Shown here: one piece after another, positions 42,506 to 51,051 of the stretch
Numbering within the stretch: the stretch's first letter is position 1
How the letters are laid out: each line of letters begins with the position of its first letter
From: Dyadobacter sp. CY261
GTDB taxonomy: Bacteria; Bacteroidota; Bacteroidia; Cytophagales; Spirosomataceae
Assembly: GCF_021440085.1 (NCBI RefSeq)
Contig: NZ_JAKCPW010000009.1
Coordinates: 303,080 to 367,079, forward strand
Reading direction: 5' to 3'
DNA length: 64,000 nucleotides
Made by a program: the position numbers and the translations under genes
The notes under the pieces: model-generated
What the model was told of the DNA's origin: nothing
Database searches by the model: none
The model's input: the letters and a program-made list of their open reading frames with translations, nothing else

Positions 42506-43897
42506 ATGAACGAGCAAAATCCAAATGAAAACGGAGACTACCAACACGGCTACACGCGTGGAATCGAAGGTATCGACCGTCAGGTATATGAAAACTATTT
42601 GTCCAGTAACGTAAATCACGGCTGGATCCAGGACCGGCTCAATGAAAAAAAACAGGAGCTTTCCGAAGTAAGATCGCGCAACCAGCAAGCCACGGAGCAA
42701 CACAAGGCTGCTTATGGCAAATTGCAAAATGAGGTAATGGGCCTCAACAATGCGGCTACGCAAACGAAGGACATGGAGCGGCAGATTACCGAGATCGATT
42801 TCACGACTGAGGAGCTGAAAGAAAGACGTGCTGAAAAAGCGCCATCCTATTCACTCATTGCAGGACTGATCTTCCTTGCTGCCGGTATTTCATTCATCGC
42901 CGGTGACTTGATTATCTCCCACGAAATCGTAGCCTATGCGCTCAATATCCGGAATGTGAACGAAGCTTGGGCCTTTGCGATCGGTTTAGCGATGCTTTCC
43001 GTCCTGCTGAAACCGGCTTACGACCGTCTTGTGGAAGAACCTTATCATAAAGACGACTCGCCCAAGGCGAAATCGCGTTACGCAGGTTTTAAGCTGGTAC
43101 TATCGGTTTTTGCTATTGTGACGCTCATTGTGCTTGGCTGGTTCCGTTACGAAGCCTACCGCACCGACAAGCTGAAAGAAGCAATCAACAAATCAGTCAA
43201 AAACCTGCAATTGAATGCGGTCGATCCACTCACAGGCGCGCCGATCGACAGTCCTGTATTGACCAAAAAGATTGAGCAGGCACTCCAAAATTCCGATCAG
43301 TTGAACCTTGACCTTGTGAACAGCCCCTGGGCATTGCTGTCATTTGTTTTGAGTGGCGTGCTCTTTGCCATTGCAGGCGCAGTGTCGCTGGGTATGGCAT
43401 TGCCGGTATTGCAAGGTTTCTGGTACCGGTGGTTGCAGATTGACCCAAAACTGGGCCGCCTGCGCAGAAGAAGAAAGCGTATTTTGAAACAAATGGAACC
43501 GCTTCAACTGCTCGTGACCCAGCATATGTCCCAAAAAACCGTTCTGGAAAACGATATCGAGCTGTTGCCTAAACTTGACGAGTTGAAAGCGGAAGAAGCG
43601 AAGATCAGGGCGGAAATCGAAGCGCTTGAAAACGAGCGTAAAAACGCATTGACCGACAGTCGCGTACAGTCGTTTGGCGACGGTTATGCGCACGGACAAG
43701 TAACACGCGACGTAATGGATGAGGAAGAATACGATACCTGGCGCAACAGCCATTTATCGGTTTCGAACCTCGCATTACGCGCACAATCCAATGCCCAAGC
43801 CGACAGGGCAGTACCTCGTACACGAAGTACCGGAATGCGTCCGCACCAAGCGATCCGCAAGGCAATAACCGATCGTTTTGACGAAAACAATTCATAG
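42506..43897 (+). CDS. Coiled-coil/four-TM membrane protein (second of pair)
   Basis: 463 residues from the ATG at 42506 (MNEQNPNENGDY); the longer frame to 42455 adds a 17-residue lead of unlikely sequence. A coiled coil lies at about 40-105 (NEKKQELSEVRSRNQQATEQ). Four membrane segments follow (SLIAGLIFLAAGISFIAG; AWAFAIGLAMLSVLL; LVLSVFAIVTLIVLGWF; WALLSFVLSGVLFAIAGAV). A second coiled coil (KAEEAKIRAEIEALENERKN) is followed by a soluble tail (FGDGYAHGQVTRDVMDEEEY). Both genes share this coiled coil-4TM-coiled coil plan. The role is unknown. Confidence 0.72.
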   Translation: MNEQNPNENGDYQHGYTRGIEGIDRQVYENYLSSNVNHGWIQDRLNEKKQELSEVRSRNQQATEQHKAAYGKLQNEVMGLNNAATQTKDMERQITEIDFTTEELKERRAEKAPSYSLIAGLIFLAAGISFIAGDLIISHEIVAYALNIRNVNEAWAFAIGLAMLSVLLKPAYDRLVEEPYHKDDSPKAKSRYAGFKLVLSVFAIVTLIVLGWFRYEAYRTDKLKEAINKSVKNLQLNAVDPLTGAPIDSPVLTKKIEQALQNSDQLNLDLVNSPWALLSFVLSGVLFAIAGAVSLGMALPVLQGFWYRWLQIDPKLGRLRRRRKRILKQMEPLQLLVTQHMSQKTVLENDIELLPKLDELKAEEAKIRAEIEALENERKNALTDSRVQSFGDGYAHGQVTRDVMDEEEYDTWRNSHLSVSNLALRAQSNAQADRAVPRTRSTGMRPHQAIRKAITDRFDENNS

Positions 43898-43929
43898 TTT
43901 CTTAACTTGGGGGGCTCATTTCTTTTATT

Positions 43930-44439
43930 ATGATTTTGACCCCCCATTTAAGAATTGTCTCGTGCGATGATACATTATATGATGCTATCCGCATGGGAAA
44001 CAATACATTAGCCCGCGTTATGGGCGTCAATGTCCCCAAAAAGTGGACCGATTTCCGTGACACTTTTACTCCTTCCTACCATCGCTGGAAAGCCCATCCC
44101 CCGCTTCGCGACTGGTGGGTATATCTCATCGTACATGTTTCCGATAACATGCTGATCGGCTCCTGCGGCTACAAAGGTGAGCCCGACCCCAATGGCATGG
44201 TTGAAATTGGTTACGAAATTATCCCATCCTATCGGGAGAAGGGCCTCGGCACCGAAACTGCGAAAGGTTTGCTGGATCATGCTTTCACGCACAATGCGGT
44301 ACGCAAGGTGATCGCGCATACACTCCCGGAAGAAAATGCCTCCGGACACATTCTCGAGAAATTGGGTTTTGCCCAGACGGAAGATGTGAGCGACGCAGAC
44401 GAAGGGCTACTCTGGCGGTGGGAAATTAGCCGCCGGTAA
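43930..44439 (+). CDS. GNAT-family N-acetyltransferase
   Basis: 169 residues. The GNAT core is visible: GSCGYKGEP, VEIGYEIIPSYREKGLGTETAKGLL (acetyl-CoA pyrophosphate loop R-E-K-G-L-G-T-E) and KVIAHTLPEENASGHILEKLGF, typical of the RimJ/RimL-like group. It transfers an acetyl group from acetyl-CoA to an amine; the substrate is not known. It follows the second membrane protein by 32 bases and is probably transcribed independently or weakly linked. Confidence 0.88.
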   Translation: MILTPHLRIVSCDDTLYDAIRMGNNTLARVMGVNVPKKWTDFRDTFTPSYHRWKAHPPLRDWWVYLIVHVSDNMLIGSCGYKGEPDPNGMVEIGYEIIPSYREKGLGTETAKGLLDHAFTHNAVRKVIAHTLPEENASGHILEKLGFAQTEDVSDADEGLLWRWEISRR

Positions 44440-44573
44440 AGCCATTTCAACTCTTTCCAACCATATTTGGATGTTTTTTTAGGTCAAAAATAAATTGGAC
44501 TGGTTCGATATTTTTTTGGCTTAATTGATTACCTTAATCACAAACATCATTCACACCCTTTGCTCTCTACATT

Positions 44574-46292
44574 ATGACTGCGATCTCAAAGGATACCTAT
44601 CCATGGCTTCAAAACTATCCGGAAGGCATTCCCTATGAAATAAATCCGGATGCATATTCGTCGCTCCTTGAACTGATGGACAGCAGTTTCCGTGAAAACG
44701 CGGATAAAGCGGCATATGTCAATATGGATAAAAAACTGAGCTTCGGGCAGTTGGATGAGCTTTCACAAAATTTTGCCGCATACCTGCAAAGTATCGGCCT
44801 GAAACAAGGCGACCGGATTGCGCTGCAAATGCCCAATCTATTGCAATATCCGGTGGCGATGATGGGCTCGTTGCGCGCAGGGCTAACAATCGTGAACACG
44901 AATCCGCTCTACACGCCGCGGGAAATGCAACACCAATTCAAGGATTCAGGCGCGAAAGCGATCGTGATACTGGCCAATTTTGCTACCAATCTTGAAAAAG
45001 TAATTGCCAATACGAACATCGAGCACGTAATCATTACGGAAATCGGCGATCTGCTGGGTTTTCCAAAAAAATTGATCGTAAACGCGGTAGTGCGGTATAT
45101 CAAGAAAATGGTGCCGCCTTATCATGTCAAAAATTCAGTCAGTCTGGCTAATGCGCTGTCGATCGGGTCGGGGATTACTTACAAAAAACCGAATATTTCT
45201 GGACTCGATCTGGCATTTATCCAATATACGGGAGGCACGACCGGCGTGTCAAAAGGGGCTATGCTAACCCACCGCAACCTCATTGCGAATGTGGAGGGCA
45301 TTAATGAATGGCTAATGTCGAAAATGCGGACGTCGGAGACATCGGGCCAGCTTACGCTTATTGCCGCGCTGCCGCTCTATCATGTATTTGCTATGACGAT
45401 CAACGGCTTGTGCGGAATCAAATGGGGTGCATTGAATGTGATGATTACCAATCCGAAGGACATTCCTGCATTTGTAAAAGAGCTAAAAAAACAACCTTTC
45501 CACATTTTCCCTGGCCTAAACACGCTTTTTAATGGTCTGCTGAATAACCCGGCTTTTGCTTCTGTCGATTTCTCGAGTTTGAAGATCACAATTGCCGGGG
45601 GTATGGCGTTGCAAAAGATCGTAGCCGAACGCTGGGAAAAGGCAACCGGTTGTCCGCTAGTGGAAGGCTACGGGCTTTCCGAAACGTCTCCGGTACTTTC
45701 TGTCAACCCATTAAATGGGACCCACAAGCAAGGCACTATCGGTTTGCCATTCCCAAGCACAGAAATTCGTATCCTCAGCGATGACGACAGATGGTTGCCG
45801 ATAGGCGAACGGGGTGAAATCTGCGCAAAAGGGCCCCAAATTATGCTCGGTTATTATAACCGTCCCGACGAAACTGCCAAAGTAATCCTGGAAGACGAAA
45901 GTGGTCGCTGGTTCAGAACGGGCGATATCGGCATCGAGGACTCCGATGGCTTTTTCAAGATAGTCGACCGCAAGAAGGATATGATTTTAGTTTCGGGTTT
46001 TAATGTCTATCCCAATGAAATTGAGGATGTGGTGGCACAATGTCCGGGCGTAGCGGAGGTAGCCTGTGTGGGTGTTCCTGACGAAAAATCCGGAGAAATG
46101 GTGAAGATTTATGTAGTCAAAAAAGATCCGGAACTGACTGAGGAAAAGGTCAAAGCATTCTGCAAAGAAAACCTGACAGGTTATAAATGTCCTCGACAAA
46201 TCGAGTTCAGGAAAGAGCTTCCAAAGACCAATGTCGGTAAGATACTTCGCCGGGCTTTACGGGAAGAAGAAATGGCGAAAGTTGCCCATTAG
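44574..46292 (+). CDS. fadD: Long-chain fatty-acid-CoA ligase (FadD-like)
   Basis: 572 residues. The AMP-binding motif YTGGTTGVSKGAMLTH binds ATP; VEGYGLSETSPVLS, GEICAKGPQIMLGYYNRP and the C-terminal DRKKDMILVSGFNVYPNEIE and GKILRRALR are all present. The last contains the lysine that acts in adenylation. This is the FadD group, which makes acyl-CoA from fatty acid, ATP and CoA for beta-oxidation or lipid synthesis. No membrane segment. It is followed 67 bases later by an alpha/beta hydrolase gene on the same strand. Confidence 0.93.
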   Translation: MTAISKDTYPWLQNYPEGIPYEINPDAYSSLLELMDSSFRENADKAAYVNMDKKLSFGQLDELSQNFAAYLQSIGLKQGDRIALQMPNLLQYPVAMMGSLRAGLTIVNTNPLYTPREMQHQFKDSGAKAIVILANFATNLEKVIANTNIEHVIITEIGDLLGFPKKLIVNAVVRYIKKMVPPYHVKNSVSLANALSIGSGITYKKPNISGLDLAFIQYTGGTTGVSKGAMLTHRNLIANVEGINEWLMSKMRTSETSGQLTLIAALPLYHVFAMTINGLCGIKWGALNVMITNPKDIPAFVKELKKQPFHIFPGLNTLFNGLLNNPAFASVDFSSLKITIAGGMALQKIVAERWEKATGCPLVEGYGLSETSPVLSVNPLNGTHKQGTIGLPFPSTEIRILSDDDRWLPIGERGEICAKGPQIMLGYYNRPDETAKVILEDESGRWFRTGDIGIEDSDGFFKIVDRKKDMILVSGFNVYPNEIEDVVAQCPGVAEVACVGVPDEKSGEMVKIYVVKKDPELTEEKVKAFCKENLTGYKCPRQIEFRKELPKTNVGKILRRALREEEMAKVAH

Positions 46293-46359
46293 GGGCGCAA
46301 ACGGTAGAAGGTTTAGTATATTTAGGCAAACAAGTTCTCAACCTTGATTGCAAATTTAT

Positions 46360-47091
46360 ATGAATCTACACCGGAAAACTTTGGTTTTACTACATGGTCA
46401 TGGCATAGATGACACGATTTGGGACAGCCTTGATGCTGCGCTAAATGACTCTTATACTGTGGTAAGGCCCAATATTTCGCTCTTCACGTCCTGCCAGTCG
46501 GTGGAAGATTATGCCGATGAGCTGCACCGTTTCCTGACCAACGCCAATATTCAGAAATGCACGCTGATCGGCCACTCGATGGGTGGTTATATTTCCCTGG
46601 CATTTGCTGAAAAGTACATGGGTATGCTGGAAGGTTTCGGGCTGTTCCATTCCACAGCCTATGCCGACGACGATACAAAAAAGCACCAGCGTAGTCAAAT
46701 GATCGATCTCCTGCGGACTTACGGGACCGAGTCATTCATCAAAAATACCGCGGCCAACCTGTTCGGCGACCGGTATAAGGAGCTTTATCCCGAGCGTATC
46801 AAAGAGCACATCGCGCATTACAGCAAATTACCCGCCGAAGCGCTCATTGCCGGCATCACTGCCATGCGTAACCGCCCCGACCGCACGGCCGTGCTGGCGA
46901 GCCTCCCTTTCCCGGTGCTATTCATTATCGGTATGCAGGACAAGCTTATTCACTTCGAAAGCGTGATCGAACTCGCCGAATACCCGAAAAAAAGCTACCC
47001 TTTGATCTTCGCCGAGGCTGGCCATATGGGCATGGTAGAACGCCCCGACGCTACGGCCAGGATGATCAATTGGTATATGGGTAAAATTTAA
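46360..47091 (+). CDS. Alpha/beta hydrolase
   Basis: 243 residues from the ATG at 46360; a TTG at 46348 is in frame. The fold and triad are visible: LLHGHGIDD (oxyanion region), GHSMGGY with the nucleophile Ser, MQDKL with the Asp, and AGHMGMVERP with the His. It has no signal peptide, so it is cytoplasmic. The substrate is unknown. A terminator follows at 47121-47164. Confidence 0.88.
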   Translation: MNLHRKTLVLLHGHGIDDTIWDSLDAALNDSYTVVRPNISLFTSCQSVEDYADELHRFLTNANIQKCTLIGHSMGGYISLAFAEKYMGMLEGFGLFHSTAYADDDTKKHQRSQMIDLLRTYGTESFIKNTAANLFGDRYKELYPERIKEHIAHYSKLPAEALIAGITAMRNRPDRTAVLASLPFPVLFIIGMQDKLIHFESVIELAEYPKKSYPLIFAEAGHMGMVERPDATARMINWYMGKI

Positions 47092-47120
47092 TTCGATAAA
47101 TAAGAAGAAATGATCATCGA

Positions 47121-47164
47121 AAACAGGCCATTATGCGTTACTAATCAAGACTAATGGCCTGTTT
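47121..47164 (+). terminator. Rho-independent terminator
   Basis: AAACAGGCCATTA (47121-47133) pairs perfectly with TAATGGCCTGTTT (47152-47164), with an 18-base loop and a T-rich tail. It lies between the hydrolase gene and the lipoprotein hydrolase gene starting at 47176. Confidence 0.85.
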
Positions 47165-47175
47165 ATCTTTTAGCT

Positions 47176-48387
47176 ATGCAAAAATCTATCCCAACTCTCC
47201 CGCTTAAATACCTTTCCTTTCTCCTGTTGTGGAGTTTGCTCATTCTTAATTCGTGTAACGACGACAATAACAATCCGGTACCACCCACCGAGGAGAATGT
47301 CTATTTGAAGGAAAGCACTTCCATCAAGACATTAACCAAAGAGCAGATTATTCAGGAGGCTAACGATCTGAATCCGCTGATCGCCGGGTTCGTGAAAAAT
47401 GGCGTCAAAGCTTATAGGATTACTTACAAAACAAAAAATACCGACGGTACCGACATTACTGCCTCAGGAGCGCTGATCATCCCGACCGTGACGCAGCCGG
47501 CGTCCATGATCAGCGTACAGCATGGCACCATAACCAGTGACCTCTCGGCACCATCTAATTTTCGTGACGACAGCGAAGCCGCATCATTCGGCTCTATCTT
47601 CGGATCTATGGGCTACATTATAGCCTATCCCGACTATATTGGATACGGTGCCTCCAAAGATCTTCCGCACCCATACGAGCACCGCGCAAGCCTTGCATCC
47701 GCGTCGCTGGATATGCTGCGGGCAGCGAAAGAATTTCTGAAAGGTCAAACGGAAGTAAAATGGGATGAAAAATTATACGTCGCGGGATATTCCGAGGGCG
47801 GCTATGCGACCATGTCCCTGCAAAAGAAAATCGAGGAAGAGGCTTCATCGGAATTCAACCTGAGGGCGTCGAGCTGTGGTGCGGGTGCTTATGATAAAAC
47901 GGCGTTCATGAAGTATATCATCAATTCGCCAACGACTGGCGTTGCTTCGTATAACTCGTTGTATTTGTGGGTACTACTCACTTATGACCGGATTTACAAA
48001 CTGAACAAGCCGGCCAGTTACTACTTCATCGACAAATACGCGTCCCAGATTACCCAAAACGGAAATAATGTAACGATCAATGGAAGTTTCAGCGATGTCC
48101 TCAACGACTCGTTCAAAAAAGCATTGAATGATGGCACGGATAAGGGTTTTATCGATGCCATTGCCGATAATGATGTGTATAACTTCAAGCCAAAAACACC
48201 GACGCAGTTGTACCATGGCGACAAAGATCCGCTGGTTTTCTTCTTCAACTCTGAGAATGCTTACAATGCCATGCAGAAGCTGGGCGCAACGAATGTTGAA
48301 TTCATCAAAGTTAAGGAGGGAACGCACAGCAGTTCAATTCTCCCGTTTCTGGTCGGTACGCAGGCATTTTTTGCCAAAACTCTATAA
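47176..48387 (+). CDS. Lipoprotein alpha/beta hydrolase
   Basis: 403 residues with a lipoprotein signal (lipobox LILNSC near residue 26). The alpha/beta-hydrolase core follows: SVQHGTITSDLSAPSN, YPDYIGYGASKDLPHPY, AGYSEGGYATMSLQ with the nucleophile Ser, a likely Asp in HGDKDPLVFF, and a His in KEGTHSSSILPFL. This is the secretory-lipase or prolyl-peptidase-like group of secreted hydrolases. It is located on the periplasmic or outer face. The substrate is unknown. Confidence 0.82.
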   Translation: MQKSIPTLPLKYLSFLLLWSLLILNSCNDDNNNPVPPTEENVYLKESTSIKTLTKEQIIQEANDLNPLIAGFVKNGVKAYRITYKTKNTDGTDITASGALIIPTVTQPASMISVQHGTITSDLSAPSNFRDDSEAASFGSIFGSMGYIIAYPDYIGYGASKDLPHPYEHRASLASASLDMLRAAKEFLKGQTEVKWDEKLYVAGYSEGGYATMSLQKKIEEEASSEFNLRASSCGAGAYDKTAFMKYIINSPTTGVASYNSLYLWVLLTYDRIYKLNKPASYYFIDKYASQITQNGNNVTINGSFSDVLNDSFKKALNDGTDKGFIDAIADNDVYNFKPKTPTQLYHGDKDPLVFFFNSENAYNAMQKLGATNVEFIKVKEGTHSSSILPFLVGTQAFFAKTL

Positions 48388-48404
48388 ATATTCAGGTATA
48401 TTTG
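48371..48404 (+). promoter_or_regulatory. Candidate promoter ahead of the cysteine synthase gene
   Basis: TTG at 48371-48373 and TATATTTG at 48397-48404 with a 23-base spacer fit the Bacteroidota promoter. It overlaps the end of the preceding gene and would give a leader of about 170 bases before the ATG at 48580, containing the small ORF at 48431-48502. Confidence 0.5.
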
Positions 48405-48430
48405 CAACCCATTAATTTCATAGGGTAAAT

Positions 48431-48502
48431 ATGCTTTTAACCGCCAAATTTTCTACAATTTATTCTGCGCGGGCATTCTTTCAGCCTTCACGATGTTGTT
48501 GA
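48431..48502 (+). CDS. Small leader ORF ending in Cys-Cys before cysM
   Basis: 23-codon ORF with an ATG start; the translation begins MLLTAKFSTIY and ends PSRCC before the TGA. It lies between the candidate promoter (48397-48404) and the cysteine synthase start (48580). The two final codons are Cys (TGT TGT). That ending makes a cysteine-sensing leader peptide conceivable, but a 23-residue ORF may also occur by chance. Confidence 0.3.
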   Translation: MLLTAKFSTIYSARAFFQPSRCC

Positions 48503-48579
48503 TCTATATTTCAAAAGCAAAACGGGATTTCCGTCGACCTTTTTAACACGTACCTTTTTTGAATCACAACAACATCATC

Positions 48580-49452
48580 ATGTCATCATTACTGGATCTG
48601 GTGGGCAATACCCCTCTGGTCGAATTAACAAGGATAAATCCCAATCCCAAGGTCAGGATTTTCGGTAAGCTGGAAGGTAACAACCCCGGCGGCAGCGTGA
48701 AAGACCGCGCAGCATATAGCATGATCAAAGGCGCGCTCGACCGCGGTGAAGTAAAACCCGGAATGAAGCTCATAGAAGCCACCAGCGGGAATACCGGTAT
48801 TGCACTTGCCATGATCGCCCGGCTCTTCGACCTGGAAATTGAACTCCTGATGCCCCAAAGTTCCACACGTGAGCGCGTACTCACAATGGAGGCATTCGGC
48901 GCGAAAGTCGTCCTGACCGAAACCATGGAGAGCGCCCGCGACCTGGCAGAAGAAAAGGCAGCCAAAGGCGATTATTTTATGCTAAACCAGTTTGCCAATC
49001 CCGATAACTGGAAAGCGCATTACCGCACCACCGGTCCGGAGATTTACCGGGATACCGATCAGCAAATCACTCATTTCGTTTCGTCCATGGGTACTACCGG
49101 CACCATTATGGGCGTTTCGCGGTATTTAAAAGAACAAAATAATGATATCCAGATCGTCGGCTGCCAGCCCAACGACGGATCCAGCATCCCCGGCATCCGC
49201 AAATGGCCGGAAGAATATCTTCCCAAAATATTTGAAAGAGGACGTGTAGACAGGGTGATCGAAGTATCGCAGGATGATGCGGTGCTTACTACCCGGCGTC
49301 TGGCGAATGAAGAAGCTGTTTTTGCAGGAATGAGCAGCGGAGGCGCGGCCTGGGCAGCGGTTCAGCTCGCGAAGGAATTAAAAGAAGGCGTGATCGTCTT
49401 CATTATCTGCGACCGGGGCGACCGGTATTTGTCGAGCGATCTGTTTGGGTGA
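48580..49452 (+). CDS. cysM: Cysteine synthase B (O-acetylserine sulfhydrylase type)
   Basis: 290 residues from the ATG at 48580 (MSSLLDLVGNTPLVEL); the frame also opens with a TTG at 48559. The PLP lysine is in NPGGSVKDRAA, the substrate-binding loop is EATSGNTGIALA, and the glycine-rich phosphate loop is SSMGTTGTIMGVSR. It makes cysteine from O-acetylserine and sulfide (or thiosulfate in CysM). The loop TFVSSM-like HFVSSMGTTGT and KWPEEYLPKIF fit the CysM rather than the CysK group. It follows a hydrolase gene and a leader of about 170 bases. Confidence 0.9.
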   Translation: MSSLLDLVGNTPLVELTRINPNPKVRIFGKLEGNNPGGSVKDRAAYSMIKGALDRGEVKPGMKLIEATSGNTGIALAMIARLFDLEIELLMPQSSTRERVLTMEAFGAKVVLTETMESARDLAEEKAAKGDYFMLNQFANPDNWKAHYRTTGPEIYRDTDQQITHFVSSMGTTGTIMGVSRYLKEQNNDIQIVGCQPNDGSSIPGIRKWPEEYLPKIFERGRVDRVIEVSQDDAVLTTRRLANEEAVFAGMSSGGAAWAAVQLAKELKEGVIVFIICDRGDRYLSSDLFG

Positions 49453-49462
49453 AGCGGCTACA

Positions 49463-49536
49463 CCGCTGACCACCGACGGCAGACCGCCGATTGCTTACTT
49501 TTACTGTCATGCAGTCGGCGGTCCGCGGTCAGTCGG
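49463..49536. repeat. Large GC-rich hairpin, REP-like
   Basis: The two halves pair over CTGACC and ACCGCCGA-TGC (with one mismatch), separated by a 16-base loop, and the sequence is built from repeats of an A-C-C-G-C-C-G-A unit. It lies between the convergent cysM and membrane-protein genes, so it may also terminate both. No second copy is in the window. Confidence 0.5.
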
Positions 49537-49550
49537 CGGCTGTCAAAAAA

Positions 49551-49970
49551 TCAAAACCACTTCGATCCCAGGTTCCGGAATGGCCAGGGGATGGCTACCA
49601 GGATAATAATCAAGGCCAATGCGTAGAAGTACAGCACAGTACGGTGCTTGGCGGCGCCAGTGAGTTTCTTCGAACGAATCCTTCCCACAGTAATAAGCAC
49701 AATCGCAATGAGCATCATGAAAACGTGCTCGATCGAAAAGAAACGGAATACTTTCTCGCTGATCAGATCAAAATTAACTTTGGGGCTCATGAAATATAGC
49801 ACGAAGCCTATCAATAGCTGCGTGTGCGTGGCAATGAGAGTAAAAAGGTAAAGTTTACTGTCGTCCTGGCTACCTTGCTGCCACTTGGAATATGCAGTAA
49901 AAATGGCTGCGATTAAAAGTCCTAACACCACATAGCGGAGGCCCGAATGGGCGTGTAGAAGAATATTCAT
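49551..49970 (-). CDS. Small four-TM membrane protein, cytochrome b-like annotation possible
   Basis: 139 residues with four hydrophobic segments (YVVLGLLIAAIFTAY; LYLFTLIATHTQLLIGFVLYF; HVFMMLIAIVLITVG; LYFYALALIIILVAIPWPF). Several His residues lie in or near them (HAHSGLRY, ATHTQL, IEHVFMM), which suggests a haem or quinone site, but this is not shown. Homologues are common in Cytophagales, often called cytochrome B. The gene converges on cysM with a large hairpin between. Confidence 0.65.
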   Translation of the reverse strand: MNILLHAHSGLRYVVLGLLIAAIFTAYSKWQQGSQDDSKLYLFTLIATHTQLLIGFVLYFMSPKVNFDLISEKVFRFFSIEHVFMMLIAIVLITVGRIRSKKLTGAAKHRTVLYFYALALIIILVAIPWPFRNLGSKWF

Positions 49971-50039
49971 GATAATACTGGTTACGGTGAATTAGTATAT
50001 GCATGCAAATGTAACTCGCAAACAATAAATTTTTATAAA

Positions 50040-50342
50040 ATGATCGTCTATAACATCACAGTCAACATCAGCTATTCAGCGGAGAAGGACTGGCTGCATT
50101 ATATGAAGTCGGTGTACATCCCTGAAATCGTCGCGACTGAAATACCGCTTGACTGCAAGCTGTTGCGGCTGTTGACCGAAATCGAAAACGAGGGTGCGAC
50201 ATACACCACTCAATTTACATTCAGGACTATGGAGGATTTTCTCACCTACCAGAGCCACTTCCAGCCAGCCTTGCAGGAGCGCCATAACGAGCTCTTCAAC
50301 GGACAGTATGTTTCTTTCAGGACACTTCTGGAGGAAGCATAG
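50040..50342 (+). CDS. DUF4286 family protein
   Basis: 100 residues. The sequence (MIVYNITVNISYSAEKDW, LRLLTEIENEGATYTTQF, HFQPALQERHNELFNGQYVSFRTLLEE) is the whole DUF4286 domain, found only in Bacteroidota to my knowledge. It is soluble and has no known function; it resembles small ferredoxin-like alpha/beta folds. No neighbour gives a clue. A 225-base region without clear features follows. Confidence 0.85.
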   Translation: MIVYNITVNISYSAEKDWLHYMKSVYIPEIVATEIPLDCKLLRLLTEIENEGATYTTQFTFRTMEDFLTYQSHFQPALQERHNELFNGQYVSFRTLLEEA

Positions 50343-50573
50343 GATCCCTATACGCTTATAATTTGTACAAATAATAGTACCTCAAAAACCACGGCTATTA
50401 CTTGACATTAACTTAATATTTCCTTTTATTTAATCTACCGTTAAGGCAGATTTAACCAGGAGATCAGCCCGGATAGCACCTATTTTATAACTATCCGAAG
50501 ATGAATACAACTCCGGTCTGAAAATCGCGAAGGCGGTTGGAAATATTGTTTTACAACTAAATGATGTGTGCTT

Positions 50574-50954
50574 ATGAGACTGCAGATGCAAGCAATTCAC
50601 TTTGATGCCGATCCCAAACTACTGACTTTCATTCAGCAAAAATTGGATAAACTGGATACGTTTTATGACCGGATCACCAGCGGAGAGGTATTCCTTAAGC
50701 TCGCCAAAAATGACAATACCAAATTACAGACCAAGCTCCTGGAAGTGAAGCTTTACGTGCCCGGCGGAACCGTGTTTGTGAAGGAGCAGGGGACTACTTT
50801 CGAAGAAGCCACCGATCTGGCGATCGATACGCTCAAAATGCAGGTTAAGAAGTTTAAAAATAAACGCAATAACTCCAGGGTCACCAAAAGCCTGGACGGA
50901 ATCTCGGAAGAAACCGACGGAGTGGTGGTGCTTACCGAGGATGTAGAAGAATAG
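50574..50954 (+). CDS. hpf: Short-form ribosome hibernation factor HPF/RaiA
   Basis: 126 residues from the ATG at 50574 (MRLQMQAIHFDADPK); the GTG at 50568 is less likely. The HPF/YfiA fold is shown by FDADPKLLTFIQQKLDKLDTF, GEVFLKLAKNDNTK and YVPGGTVFVKEQGTTFEEA, with a basic C-terminal helix (KKFKNKRNN). It binds 70S ribosomes at stationary phase and protects them. The long HPF dimerisation domain is absent, so it acts as the short form. A terminator follows at 50977-51006. Confidence 0.9.
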   Translation: MRLQMQAIHFDADPKLLTFIQQKLDKLDTFYDRITSGEVFLKLAKNDNTKLQTKLLEVKLYVPGGTVFVKEQGTTFEEATDLAIDTLKMQVKKFKNKRNNSRVTKSLDGISEETDGVVVLTEDVEE

Positions 50955-50976
50955 GTAAAAACAGGTTCAAAACAAG

Positions 50977-51006
50977 AAGCCGCCTACCGCCAGGCGGCTT
51001 TTTTGC
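50977..51006 (+). terminator. Rho-independent terminator of hpf
   Basis: AAGCCGCCT pairs with AGGCGGCTT around a 6-base loop, followed by TTTT. Confidence 0.9.
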
Positions 51007-51051
51007 GTTTTAGGCGTATTTTTGAAGTTCCATTAAAGTTATTCGCGAGCT

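Noticed and set aside
43340..43753. 137-residue ORF on the minus strand
   Set aside because: Antisense to the second coiled-coil membrane gene and without a recognised domain.
50343..50573. Possible small RNA or promoter between the DUF4286 gene and hpf
   Set aside because: A near-match ATAATTTG exists around 50357-50364 but it does not fit TAnnTTTG, and no terminator lies before hpf.
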